A stretch of DNA of 63,204 bases from assembly GCF_002910915.1 (NCBI RefSeq), contig NZ_NEUF01000181.1, positions 1-63,204 of the forward strand, in the 5' to 3' direction. The translations under genes were made by a program, and so were the position numbers. The stretch comes from Streptomyces sp. SM10 (GTDB taxonomy: Bacteria; Actinomycetota; Actinomycetes; Streptomycetales; Streptomycetaceae). Below the pieces are notes generated by a model that saw nothing but the letters and a program-made list of their open reading frames with translations, was not told the origin of the DNA and searched no databases. Each line of letters starts with the position of its first letter. Positions within the stretch are counted from its first letter, which is position 1. Below are positions 51,803 to 61,544 of this stretch, in pieces.

Positions 51803-52792
51803 CTATTTAAGGGTTGAGGTGTCCGGATCCGGCGCGGAAGCGGAAGCCGTTCCGATGGGCGCCGCCACCTCCGCGGCCCGCACGGCCAGGCGTAGCGCCT
51901 CCGCCCTCGTGCGCCGTGCCGTCCGCAGCGCGTCCCAGGTCAGCAGAGTCAGGGCCACCCAGACCAGCCCGAAGCCGGCCCAGCGCTCGGGCGGCATCTC
52001 CTCGTGGAAGTAGAGGATGCCGAGCGCGAACTGGAACACCGGTGCCAGGTACTGCAGCAGCCCCAGCACGGAGAGCGGCACCCGGATCGCTGCTGCGCCG
52101 AAGCAGACGAGCGGGATCGCGGTGACGAGCCCCGTCGCGGCGAGGAGGGCGCCGTGCCCCGCGCCCCCGGACAGGAACGACGCGTCGCCGCTCGCCCCGA
52201 GCCACACGAGGAAGCCCAGCGCGGGCACGAACAGCACGGCGGTCTCGGCGGCGAGGGACTCCAGGCCGCCCATGTTGACCTTCTTCTTCACCAGGCCGTA
52301 CGTCGCGAAGCTGAACGCCAGCACCAGGGAGATCCACGGCGGCTGCCCGTAGCCGATCGCCAGCACCAGTACCGCCGCGAAGCCGGTCGCCACGGCGGTC
52401 CACTGGACCGGGCGCAGCCGCTCGCCGAGCAGCAGGACGCCCATGGCGATCGTGACCAGCGGATTGATGAAGTAGCCGAGGGACGCCTCGACGACGTGGC
52501 CGTTGTTGACGGACCAGATGTACAGACCCCAGTTGACGGAGATCACGGTCGCGGCGACCGTGATGAGCGCCAGCCTCCGGGGCTGCCGTATCAGCTCGCC
52601 GATCCACGCCCACCGGCGCAGGAACAGCAGGGCGATGCCGACGACGCCGAGCGACCAGACCATCCGGTGGGCGAGGATCTCCACCGCCCCCGATGGTTCG
52701 AGCAGCGGCCAGAAGAGGGGGACGAGGCCCCACATCCCGTACGCGCCGATTCCGTACAGCAGGCCTGCCCGCTGCTCGTTCTTCCCCTTCAC
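51803..52792 (-). CDS. rarD: RarD-type EamA transporter
   Basis: The 329-residue protein has ten membrane spans in two EamA repeats and the RarD marks YGMWGLVPLFWPLL, NWGLYIWSVNNGHVVEASLGYFINPL (key part NWGLYIW) and SFATYGLVKKK. RarD was first linked to chloramphenicol sensitivity; the substrate is uncertain. The GTG at 52792 (MKGKNEQR) has GGGAGG upstream and is preferred to GTG at 52807. Confidence 0.87.
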   Translation of the reverse strand: MKGKNEQRAGLLYGIGAYGMWGLVPLFWPLLEPSGAVEILAHRMVWSLGVVGIALLFLRRWAWIGELIRQPRRLALITVAATVISVNWGLYIWSVNNGHVVEASLGYFINPLVTIAMGVLLLGERLRPVQWTAVATGFAAVLVLAIGYGQPPWISLVLAFSFATYGLVKKKVNMGGLESLAAETAVLFVPALGFLVWLGASGDASFLSGGAGHGALLAATGLVTAIPLVCFGAAAIRVPLSVLGLLQYLAPVFQFALGILYFHEEMPPERWAGFGLVWVALTLLTWDALRTARRTRAEALRLAVRAAEVAAPIGTASASAPDPDTSTLK

Positions 52793-52931
52793 GGGCCCTC
52801 CCGGCACTCCTGTGTCGGCGATCGTCCGACGGCACGACGGTAGCGCCGGAAGAGCCCTCTGTCATTGCCGTCTCATGGAAACGGTCGTGACAGGTGGCGG
52901 AGGTACCCGTTCGGCCGGGACCGGTGTCCGT

Positions 52932-53792
52932 TCAGGCGCCGGCGACCGCCGCGGCGACCGTCTCGGCCAGGGGTGTGGACGGCCGGCCGATCAGGCGGGC
53001 CAGGTCTCCGCTCGTGCCGGCGAGCAGACCGCGGGAGATGGCCTCGTCCACGTCGACGAGGATCGCGGCGAAGGGCTCGGGGACCCCGGCTCCCACGAGG
53101 ATCTCCTGGTGCACCGCGGCGGGTACGTCGTTGTAGGTGATCTCCCTGCCGGTCGCGGCGGCGACCGTCGCCGCGTACTCGGCGAGCGACCAGGCCACGT
53201 CACCGCTCAGCTCGTAGACCGCGCCGAGGTGTCCCTCGCCGGTCAGCGCGGCGGCGGCCGCGGCCGCGTAGTCGGCGCGCGTGGCGGAGGCGACGCGCCC
53301 GTCGCCCGCGTTGGCGACGACGGCGCCGTGCTCCAGGACGGGCGCCAGGTTCGCCGTGTAGTTCTCGGTGTACCAGCCGTTGCGCAGGAAGGTGTGGGGG
53401 AGGCCGGAGTCCAGGATCAGCTGTTCGGTCACCTTGTGCTCGGCCGCCAGCTCGAAGTCCGCGTCGGGCCCGCCCAGCACTCCGGTGTACGCGAGCTGGG
53501 CGACGCCCGCGGCCTTCGCGGCCTCGATCACGGCGGTGTGCTGCGGGATCCGGCGGCCTACCTCGCTGCCGGAGACCAGCAGTACGCGGTCCCCGGCGCG
53601 GAACGCGTCCGTGAGGGTCTCCGGCCGGTCGTAGTCCGCGACGCGGAGCTCGACTCCCTCGGCGGCGATCCGGGCGGCCTTCTCCTGGTCGCGGACGACC
53701 GCCGCGACCGATTCCGCGGGGACGGTGGCGAGCAGCCGCTCGACGACGAGACGGCCGAGCTCGCCGGTGGCTCCGGTGACAACGATGCTCAT
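52932..53792 (-). CDS. NmrA-like NAD(P)H:quinone oxidoreductase (QorB/Qor2 type)
   Basis: The 286-residue Rossmann protein begins IVVTGATGELGRLVVERLL, a TGxxGxxG NADPH site, and contains LPHTFLRNGWYTENYTANL as in QorB/QOR2 quinone reductases. It is divergent from an HxlR-type gene, the same arrangement as qor2 and qorR in Corynebacterium. It probably reduces quinones or electrophiles. ATG at 53792. Confidence 0.85.
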   Translation of the reverse strand: MSIVVTGATGELGRLVVERLLATVPAESVAAVVRDQEKAARIAAEGVELRVADYDRPETLTDAFRAGDRVLLVSGSEVGRRIPQHTAVIEAAKAAGVAQLAYTGVLGGPDADFELAAEHKVTEQLILDSGLPHTFLRNGWYTENYTANLAPVLEHGAVVANAGDGRVASATRADYAAAAAAALTGEGHLGAVYELSGDVAWSLAEYAATVAAATGREITYNDVPAAVHQEILVGAGVPEPFAAILVDVDEAISRGLLAGTSGDLARLIGRPSTPLAETVAAAVAGA

Positions 53793-53858
53793 GGGTTTCC
53801 TCCTGGTGGGCCGGCTGGTGGGCCGGCTGGTGCGCCGATCCTCGGATGCGGACTCGTG

Positions 53859-53916
53859 GTACTCACTTTACGAGGGGCACTTTCTGGGCGACAGTACCCA
53901 CATTGAAGTAAGGTAC
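53859..53916. promoter_or_regulatory. candidate HxlR operator between divergent genes
   Basis: GTACTCACTT (53859-53868) and AAGTAAGGTAC (53906-53916) form an imperfect inverted pair in the 128-bp divergent promoter region, right before the HxlR start. The intervening sequence is more AT-rich than the flanks, as expected of overlapping promoters. Confidence 0.45.
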
Positions 53917-53920
53917 TGGT

Positions 53921-54328
53921 ATGAGCGTGAGTAACCTGCGGTCCCCGGACGTCAACCAGCCGATGTGTCCCTCCCGGCTGGTGCTGGAACACGTCACCAG
54001 CCGCTGGGGGGTGCTCGTGCTCGCCGCGCTCCTCGAACGCTCCCACCGCTTCGGCGAGCTCCGCCGCACCGTGGGCGGCGTCAGCGAGAAGATGCTGGCC
54101 CAGACCCTGCAGACGCTGGAGCGGGACGGCTTCGTGGACCGGGACGCCAAGCCCGTGATCCCGCCGAGGGTGGACTACTCGCTCACCCCGCTCGGCAGGG
54201 AGGCCGCCGAGCAGGTCTCGGGCCTCGCCCGGTGGGCGGAGCGCAGCCTGGACGCGGTGGAGGGCGCCCGCTCGACGTACGACGAGGCCCGGAGCGGGTC
54301 GGCTCCGGGCCTCGTCGAACAGGGGTGA
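53921..54328 (+). CDS. HxlR-family redox-type regulator (QorR-like)
   Basis: The 135-residue winged-helix protein has the HxlR core: MCPSRLVLEHVTSRWGVLVLAALL, RFGELRRTVGGVSEKMLAQTLQ and the wing region VPPRVDYSLTPLG-like segment. It has only one cysteine, Cys16, at the position where QorR and HypR sense thiol oxidants. That suggests it represses the divergent quinone reductase until oxidised. ATG at 53921. The end of the coding region contains a 16-bp hairpin that also serves as terminator. Confidence 0.88.
   Translation: MSVSNLRSPDVNQPMCPSRLVLEHVTSRWGVLVLAALLERSHRFGELRRTVGGVSEKMLAQTLQTLERDGFVDRDAKPVIPPRVDYSLTPLGREAAEQVSGLARWAERSLDAVEGARSTYDEARSGSAPGLVEQG
54280..54317. terminator. 16-bp hairpin overlapping the HxlR coding end
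   Basis: CGACGAGGCCCGGAGC pairs perfectly with its complement around a 6-base loop. It lies inside the last codons of the HxlR gene and just past the korB stop on the other strand, so it can terminate both. Confidence 0.7.
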
Positions 54329-54335
54329 CGGCGGA

Positions 54336-55389
<1,054 letters not shown>

Positions 55390-55397
<8 letters not shown>

Positions 55398-57345
55398 CAA
55401 TGGCCTCCTTGAGGGCGGTGGCGAGCTGCTCGGCCTTGAAGGGCATTCCGTTGACCTGGTTGAAGGACTGCGCGTCGACCAGGTACTTCGCACGGATGAG
55501 CAGCGCGAGCTGACCGAGGTTCATCTCGGGGACGACGACCCTGTCGTAACGCCTCAGCACCTCGCCGAGATTCCGGGGGAAGGGGTTGAGGTGGCGCAGA
55601 TGGGCCTGCGCGATCGTCTCGCCCGCCGCGCGGAGCCTCCGTACCGCCGCGGTGATCGGCCCGTACGTCGAACCCCAGCCCAGGACCAGGGTGTTCGCGC
55701 CGGCCGGGTCGTCGACCTCCAGGTCGGGGACCACGATGCCGTCGACCTTCGCCTGACGGGTGCGGACCATGAAGTCGTGGTTGGCCGGGTCGTAGGAGAT
55801 GTTCCCCGAGCCGTCCTGCTTCTCGATCCCGCCGATGCGGTGCTCCAGGCCCGGGGTCCCCGGCACCGCCCACGGGCGGGCCAGCGTCTCGGGGTCCCGC
55901 TTGTACGGCCAGAACACCTCCGTGCCGTCCGCGAGTTCGTGGTTGGGGCCCGTCGCGAACCGGGTCCGCAGGTCCGGGAGGCTGTCGGTCTCCGGGATCC
56001 GCCACGGCTCGGATCCGTTCGCGAGGTACCCGTCGGACAGCAGGAAGACCGGTGTCCGGTAGGTCAGCGCGATCCGGGCTGCGTCCAGCGCCGCGTCGAA
56101 GCAGTCCGCCGGGGTCCTCGGCGCCACGACCGGGACCGGTGCCTCACCGTTGCGCCCGTACATCGCCTGGAGCAGATCGGCCTGCTCCGTCTTGGTCGGA
56201 AGGCCCGTCGACGGGCCGCCGCGCTGGATGTCGATGATCAGCAGCGGCAGCTCCAGCGACACCGCCAGGCCGATCGTCTCCGACTTCAGCGCCACACCCG
56301 GTCCGGACGTCGTGGTCACACCGAGCGCACCACCGAACGCCGCCCCCAGGGCCGCCCCGATCCCGGCGATCTCGTCCTCCGCCTGGAACGTCCGCACGCC
56401 GAAGTTCTTGTGCTTGCTGAGCTCGTGCAGGATGTCGGAGGCGGGAGTGATCGGGTACGAGCCCAGATACACCGGCAGATCCGCCTGGCGGCCCGCCGCG
56501 ATCAGCCCGTACGACAGGGCCAGGTTCCCCGAGATGTTGCGGTACGTGCCCGTGGGGAAGGCCTTGCTCGCGGGCGCCACCTCGTAGGAGACGGCGAAAT
56601 CCTCGGTCGTCTCACCGAAATTCCAGCCCGCGCGGAACGCCGCCACATTGGCCTCGGCGATGTCCGGCTTCCTGGCGAACTTCGACCGGAGGAATGTCTC
56701 CGTCCCCTCGGTCGGACGGTTGTACATCCAGGACAACAGCCCGAGCGCGAACATGTTCTTCGAGCGCTCGGCCTCCTTACGGGAAAGTCCGAACTCCTTC
56801 AGGGCCTCGATCGTCAAGGTCGTCAAAGGCACCGGATGCACGTTGTACGCCTCGAGCGATCCGTCCTCGAGAGGGGAATCGGCATATCCGACCTTCGCCA
56901 TGGGGCGCTTGGTGAACTCATCCGTGTTCACGATGATGTCGGCCCCGCGCGGAACGTCGGCGATATTCGCCTTCAGCGCGGCCGGATTCATCGCGACCAG
57001 CACATTCGGCGCGTCGCCCGGTGTCAGGATGTCGTGGTCCGCGAAATGCAGCTGGAACGACGACACACCCGGCAGGGTGCCGGCGGGTGCCCGGATCTCG
57101 GCCGGGAAGTTGGGCAGCGTCGACAGGTCGTTCCCGAAGGACGCCGTCTCCGACGTGAACCGGTCCCCCGTCAGCTGCATGCCGTCACCCGAGTCACCCG
57201 CGAAACGGATGATCACCCGGTCCAGGCGGCGGATTTCCTTCTCGGTGGCGCCCGTGCGATCAATGTGCGGGGCGCGTTGCTCCCCTACGACAGCCTCACT
57301 GGCCTCATCGGACTTTCCGGCTGGGCTACTGACCTGGCTGGTCAC
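55390..57345 (-). CDS. korA: 2-oxoacid:ferredoxin oxidoreductase alpha subunit (gamma-alpha fusion, KorA-like)
   Basis: The 651-residue protein fuses a gamma-type domain (VIIRFAGDSGDGMQLTGDRF, residues 44-63) to an alpha domain containing YPITPASDILHEL and GVTTTSGPGVALKSETIGLA (key parts TSGPG and SET). This is the layout of two-subunit 2-oxoglutarate:ferredoxin oxidoreductases. Its reduced ferredoxin could feed the second nuo complex that begins 4 kb away. GTG start at 57345 follows GGGAGGTCC. Confidence 0.92.
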
Positions 57346-57615
57346 TGAACTGGACCTCCCTCGGGGCGGCGGCTCGGGACCGGCCGGCCCGCCGGCGGTC
57401 CAGGCACCACCCTACTTCTGTAAGGGTCGCCTTCCTCGGACCGGTCATATGGTGGACGCGTTTCCGGCGCACGAATGCGTCACGCCCTGCCATATTTCCC
57501 GGCCCCCCGGGTCACCGGACGAGCCTCCCCGGTGCTCGTCCTTTCGTCGTGGGCCTGGGGTTCCGTTCCGCTTCGGACGGATCACCCAGATCATCGCCGG
57601 TGGATCATCGATGTG

Positions 57616-58275
57616 TCACGAGTTCAGATAAGTGAGAACGGCGAGAACGCGCCGGTGGTCCCCGTCGCTGGGGGACAGGCCCAGTTTCATGAAGATGTTG
57701 CTGACGTGCTTCTCCACGGCTCCGTCGCTCACCACCAGCTGGCGGGCGACGGCCGAATTCGTACGCCCCTCCGCCATCAGACCGAGGACCTCCCGCTCCC
57801 GGGGGGTGAGACCCGCCAGGACGTCCTGCTTGCGGCTCCGGCCCAGCAGTTGCGCCACGACCTCCGGGTCCAGCGCGGTCCCGCCCTGCGCCACCCGCAC
57901 GACGGCGTCCACGAACTCCCTGACCTCGGCGACCCGGTCCTTCAGCAGATAGCCCACCCCCCGGCTGCTGCCGGCCAGCAGCTCGGTGGCGTACTGCTCC
58001 TCGACGTACTGCGAGAGCACCAGCACCCCGATGTCCGGGTACGCCTTGCGGAGCTTCACCGCCGCCCGGACCCCCTCGTCGGTGTGGGTCGGCGGCATGC
58101 GCACGTCGGCGACCACCACGTCCGGCAGCGCGTCCTGCCCCGCCAGGTCGTCCACCGTCTTGAGCAGCGCCTCGGCGTCCCCCACTCCCGCGACGACGTC
58201 GTGCCCGAGATCGGTCAGCAGCCGGGTGAGCCCTTCCCGGAGCAGCACCGAGTCCTCGGCGATGACGACCCGCAC
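57616..58275 (-). CDS. NarL/FixJ (LuxR-type) response regulator
   Basis: The 219-residue protein has a receiver domain with Asp57 in VVVADVRMPP as phosphate acceptor, a conserved KD in YLLKDRV, and a C-terminal LuxR helix-turn-helix (LTPREREVLGLMAEGRTNSAVARQL). The GTG at 58275 has GGAGG 5 bases upstream; a GTG five codons earlier is possible. It is the only response regulator beside two histidine kinases. A strong hairpin separates it from the nearer kinase. Confidence 0.92.
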   Translation of the reverse strand: MRVVIAEDSVLLREGLTRLLTDLGHDVVAGVGDAEALLKTVDDLAGQDALPDVVVADVRMPPTHTDEGVRAAVKLRKAYPDIGVLVLSQYVEEQYATELLAGSSRGVGYLLKDRVAEVREFVDAVVRVAQGGTALDPEVVAQLLGRSRKQDVLAGLTPREREVLGLMAEGRTNSAVARQLVVSDGAVEKHVSNIFMKLGLSPSDGDHRRVLAVLTYLNS

Positions 58276-58413
58276 TCTTTCCTCCACGACGTTGTGTCCC
58301 CCACTGTCGGTCCTGCGTGTGTACGCCGCTGATCGCGCGGCCCTGTGCGCCCAGCATTCCAGCATCGGCGCCCCGAAGGGCGGGGACCGGCGGTTCCCGC
58401 CCGACCGGGCACA

Positions 58414-58456
58414 CCGCGGTGCCCCGGACGCCGTCACGGCGTCCGGGGCACCGCGG
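58414..58456. terminator. 19-bp perfect hairpin between histidine kinase and response regulator
   Basis: A 19-bp perfect stem with a 5-base loop lies 14 bases past the kinase stop and about 140 bases before the regulator start. It should end most kinase transcripts, giving the regulator its own or reduced expression. Confidence 0.8.
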
Positions 58457-58469
58457 CGGCGGCCGTGCC

Positions 58470-59819
58470 TCAGCCCCTCCAGGGCAGTTCGGCCGTGACC
58501 GTCGTCGGGCCCCCGGCGGGGGAGTCGACGACGAGGATGCCGTCCACCGCGTCCAGCCGCTCCGTCAGCCCGGCCAGACCGCTGCCCGTCGACACACCGG
58601 CGCCGCCGCGCCCGTTGTCCGTGACCTGGAGCATCAGCCGGTCCTGGGCCCGCCAGACGTCGACCGAGGCGCGGGTGGCGCGGGCGTGTTTGCTGACGTT
58701 CTGGAGCAGCTCGGAGACCGTGAAGTACGCGATGCCCTCGATGGCCTGCGCGGGCCGTGAATCCAGGTCCACGACGACCTTCACGGGGACGGTGCACCGG
58801 GAGGCGATGGCGGAGAGCGCGGCGTCGAGGCCGCGGTCGGTGAGGACGGCGGGGTGGATGCCGCGGGCGAGGTCGCGGAGTTCCTGGAGGGCGACCTTGA
58901 CCTCGCCGTGGGCTTCGTCGACCATGCGGGCGGCGGCTTCGGGGTCGTCGGTCAGTTTCTCCTTCGCCAGACCGAGGCCCATGGCGAGGGCGACGAGGCG
59001 GGCCTGGGCGCCGTCGTGGAGGTCGCGTTCGATGCGGCGCAGGTCGGCGGCGGCCGTGTCCACGACCACACCCCGGTCCGACTCCAGCTCCGAGACCCTG
59101 GTGGCCAGCCGGGACGGGCCGAGCAGACCCAGCACCATCACCCGGTCCACGGACACCAGGCCCCGGACGATCCACGGCGTGACCAGGACGACGGCCAGGC
59201 CGAGTGCGCTGGTCACCGCGATCTCGGTGGGCGAGTCGAGGTAGACCTGATGCGTCCTGTCGCCGTACAGCTGGATCCCGCCGATGCCCGCGTACGCCGG
59301 GAAGACCCAGCGCCACAGCGGATAGGTGAACGCGGCCCAGCCGTACGTCCAGAACGTCACCGCGACGGTGAACGCGAACGTCGCCCACGGCATGTGCAGT
59401 ACCGCGTAGAGCAGATGCCGCCAGGACACCCCGCTCTTCAGCACCGCGCCGACCCAGGACATCAGGCCGCCCTTCCCGCGCACCGGCGCGGGATCGGCGA
59501 TGTCCAGCTTCAGCAGCCCGCGTGCCCGGCCCCGCTCCACGACGCCGAAGCCCCGGCACACGACCAGGCCGGCGGCGAGTATCGGAATGCCGAGGAAGGT
59601 GATCAGCATGCCCAGGCCCAGTGCCGTCATGGTGACCGCGAAGGTGAACAGGGCCACGCTGATCGGCAGGCTCAGCACCACATAGGCGAGCTCGCGCCAC
59701 GCTCGCGCCTCGACGGGCGCGCGGAGCGCCGCGGGGAAGAAGGGCTTCACCGGGGGATGACCCCCCGATCCGGTGGCGGGCCGGTGGCCCCGCGTGTCCC
59801 GTCCGTATGCCGTGGCCAT
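58470..59819 (-). CDS. sensor histidine kinase 1 (HisKA_3, LuxR partner type)
   Basis: The 449-residue kinase has an N-terminal membrane sensor with four to six hydrophobic segments (about 45-85, 135-165, 200-230). The dimer domain contains phospho-acceptor His268 in RDLHDGAQAR, and the HATPase has ELLQNVSKHA, DNGRGGAG and GSGLAGLTERL. This is the NarX/DesK-like family that pairs with LuxR-type regulators. From residue 244 to 390 its gene is almost identical to that of kinase 2. ATG at 59819. Confidence 0.92.
   Translation of the reverse strand: MATAYGRDTRGHRPATGSGGHPPVKPFFPAALRAPVEARAWRELAYVVLSLPISVALFTFAVTMTALGLGMLITFLGIPILAAGLVVCRGFGVVERGRARGLLKLDIADPAPVRGKGGLMSWVGAVLKSGVSWRHLLYAVLHMPWATFAFTVAVTFWTYGWAAFTYPLWRWVFPAYAGIGGIQLYGDRTHQVYLDSPTEIAVTSALGLAVVLVTPWIVRGLVSVDRVMVLGLLGPSRLATRVSELESDRGVVVDTAAADLRRIERDLHDGAQARLVALAMGLGLAKEKLTDDPEAAARMVDEAHGEVKVALQELRDLARGIHPAVLTDRGLDAALSAIASRCTVPVKVVVDLDSRPAQAIEGIAYFTVSELLQNVSKHARATRASVDVWRAQDRLMLQVTDNGRGGAGVSTGSGLAGLTERLDAVDGILVVDSPAGGPTTVTAELPWRG
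58651..59090. repeat. 440-bp block nearly identical to 60358-60797 (copy 1)
   Basis: Comparison at a constant offset of 1707 bases shows identity over 58651-58742 and over 58781-59090 except two bases (58797 and 58818). Only 58743-58780 differs clearly. It encodes the dimer and ATP-binding core of kinase 1. Confidence 0.9.
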
Positions 59820-59966
59820 CAGTGGCGTCCGTCCGTTTCTTCTGGGCGGGGACTCCCCGCGGGCTCATCCGGGCGGGAACTCCCGCGGGCCGGTACAACG
59901 GCTGATGACTCAAGACTGCTCTGCCGGGGGATCGCGCACCATGAGGGCGGTCTCCGTATCCGGCAG

Positions 59967-59981
59967 GGGGTTTTCCCCACC
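59967..59981 (-). promoter_or_regulatory. GGTGGGG-N4-CCCC element upstream of kinase 1
   Basis: On the minus strand the sequence is GGTGGGGAAAACCCC, about 150 bases before the kinase 1 start. The same 15-base pattern occurs before kinase 2 at 61397-61414. A shared regulator site is possible. Confidence 0.4.
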
Positions 59982-59982
59982 A

Positions 59983-60068
59983 TGGCCGGGCTGCGCCTTC
60001 TGGCCGGGCTGCGCCTTCTGGCCGGGCTGCGCCTTCTGGTCGGCTGCGCCTTCTGGTCGGGCCGCGCC
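59983..60068. repeat. tandem array of an 18-bp unit
   Basis: Three exact copies of TGGCCGGGCTGCGCCTTC (59983, 60001, 60019) are followed by a 17-base variant and a partial copy. It is a small minisatellite, probably made by slippage. Confidence 0.9.
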
Positions 60069-60140
60069 GATGAGTGGGCCGCGCCGATGGGTGGGAATCT
60101 TCTGCCGCCGGGTCGCGTGGCTCGGCGGTACGCCCTGCGG

Positions 60141-61340
60141 TCAGGCCGCGCCGATCCGCTCGGAACCGGTGCCCGCCCGGTCGCGCCAGGGCAGCTCGGC
60201 GGTGACCGAGGTCGGGCCGCCCTCGGGGGAGTCCAGGACGAACAGCCCGTCGACCGCGCCCAGCCGCTCCGCCAGCCCCGACATACCCGTCCCGCCGTCG
60301 AGCCGGGCGCCGCCCCTTCCGTCGTCCTGGACCTGGAGCATCAACCGGTCACCGGACCGCCAGACGTCGACCGAGGCGCGGGTGGCGCGGGCGTGTTTGC
60401 TGACGTTCTGGAGCAGCTCGGAGACCGTGAAGTACGCGATGCCCTCGATCGCCTCCGCAGGCCTCGCCGGCAGATCCACCGACACGGTCACGGGGACGGT
60501 GCAGCGGGAGGCGATGGCGGAGAGTGCGGCGTCGAGGCCGCGGTCGGTGAGGACGGCGGGGTGGATGCCGCGGGCGAGGTCGCGGAGTTCCTGGAGGGCG
60601 ACCTTGACCTCGCCGTGGGCTTCGTCGACCATGCGGGCGGCGGCTTCGGGGTCGTCGGTCAGTTTCTCCTTCGCCAGACCGAGGCCCATGGCGAGGGCGA
60701 CGAGGCGGGCCTGGGCGCCGTCGTGGAGGTCGCGTTCGATGCGGCGCAGGTCGGCGGCGGCCGTGTCCACGACCACACCCCGGTCCGACTCCAGCTCGGC
60801 GATCCTGCGCTCCAGCTCGTCCGAGGGCGAGAGCAGCGCCCGCGCCATCACCCGGTCCGCGTTCGTCAGCCCGCGTGCGATGTACGGAAGCACCGGCCAG
60901 AGCACGAACAGGCTCACCAGGGTCACGACGAACGTCGCCACCCCCCACGGCAGGCGCATGAACGAATACAGCAACGTCCGCCAGCCCACGGGGTCCTTGA
61001 GCCCCGACCACAGCCAGTTGAAGAACCCCTGGTCCCGCCTGCCGCGCGCCATCGGGCTCGGCTCGTCGATCCGCACACCGAGCATGCTCCGCGCGCGGGC
61101 GCGCTCGGCCCGGCCCAGCCCGCGCGCACCCTGCAGCCCCAGCGCGAGCAGGGGGAGTCCGACGACGGTGACGGAGAGCCCGGCTCCCACGGCGACGAGG
61201 AACACGGAGTACACGAACCCGACGATCGCCATCGGCAGATTGGCCAGGAGATACGCGATCTCCTTCCACGTCCAGCCGTCGAAGGCGAAGCGCGCGGGGG
61301 GCGGCCGGTCGTTGTCCGGCAGGGAGGGGCTCATGGTCAT
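60141..61340 (-). CDS. sensor histidine kinase 2, paralogue of kinase 1
   Basis: The 399-residue kinase has a membrane sensor (segments near 32-70 and 130-160), a HisKA_3 domain with RDLHDGAQAR and a HATPase with NVSKHA and DDGRGGAR. It matches kinase 1 almost base for base across the catalytic core but differs in the membrane part, so the two probably sense different signals and share a regulator. The start is ATG 61340 or 61334 (MTMSPSL). It is divergent from nuoA2. Confidence 0.92.
   Translation of the reverse strand: MTMSPSLPDNDRPPPARFAFDGWTWKEIAYLLANLPMAIVGFVYSVFLVAVGAGLSVTVVGLPLLALGLQGARGLGRAERARARSMLGVRIDEPSPMARGRRDQGFFNWLWSGLKDPVGWRTLLYSFMRLPWGVATFVVTLVSLFVLWPVLPYIARGLTNADRVMARALLSPSDELERRIAELESDRGVVVDTAAADLRRIERDLHDGAQARLVALAMGLGLAKEKLTDDPEAAARMVDEAHGEVKVALQELRDLARGIHPAVLTDRGLDAALSAIASRCTVPVTVSVDLPARPAEAIEGIAYFTVSELLQNVSKHARATRASVDVWRSGDRLMLQVQDDGRGGARLDGGTGMSGLAERLGAVDGLFVLDSPEGGPTSVTAELPWRDRAGTGSERIGAA
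60358..60797. repeat. 440-bp block nearly identical to 58651-59090 (copy 2)
   Basis: See copy 1. This copy codes for the core of kinase 2. The ends of identity are abrupt and lie within coding sequence on both sides, as expected of gene conversion. Confidence 0.9.
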
Positions 61341-61396
61341 ACGACCAGCGTGCCGGGCCGGGCGCGCCCGCGCCATGGGGTTCGTGGGTGGCGCCG

Positions 61397-61414
61397 GGTG
61401 GGGATAACCCCACC
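61397..61414. promoter_or_regulatory. perfect 7-bp inverted repeat between kinase 2 and nuoA2
   Basis: GGTGGGG-ATAA-CCCCACC lies 57 bases upstream of kinase 2 and 131 bases upstream of nuoA2 in the divergent promoter region. A related element precedes kinase 1. Confidence 0.45.
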
Positions 61415-61469
61415 TCGCGTCGTGACTCCCCTGTCACCCCCTGCCCCACCTGTTGTGCGACGGGGCTGC

Positions 61470-61497
61470 TTACCCTCTCTTTAACAGGGCCTAGACT
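61470..61497 (+). promoter_or_regulatory. candidate promoter of the nuoA2 operon
   Basis: TTACCC, a 16-base spacer and TAGACT lie about 48 bases before the nuoA2 GTG. No Rex-type site like that of the first nuo operon was seen. Confidence 0.4.
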
Positions 61498-61544
61498 CCC
61501 GTGCGTACAGACCGTCGAACAGGTTGAGGGAGCGAGGGACGGAC

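Larger units (their letters stand above)
59820..60140. other. 321-bp intergenic region between the two kinases
   Basis: It is the promoter region of kinase 1 (minus strand). It holds an 18-bp tandem repeat (59983-60068) and a GGGGTTTTCCCC element (59967-59978) matching one before kinase 2. No gene was recognised; repeat-spanning readings on both strands look non-coding. Confidence 0.6.

Noticed and set aside
57409..57427. ACCCT-N9-AGGGT inverted repeat upstream of korA
   Set aside because: Only 5-bp arms; expected by chance in a region of this size.
57616..59913. One very long minus-strand reading frame joining the response regulator to sequence under kinase 1
   Set aside because: Only its last 219 codons show a real domain. 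The upstream part is an Arg/Pro-rich antisense-type frame overlapping kinase 1 in another phase, typical of GC-rich DNA.
59983..60068. CRISPR-like array
   Set aside because: Units are 18 bp and contiguous with no spacers, so this is a simple tandem repeat.
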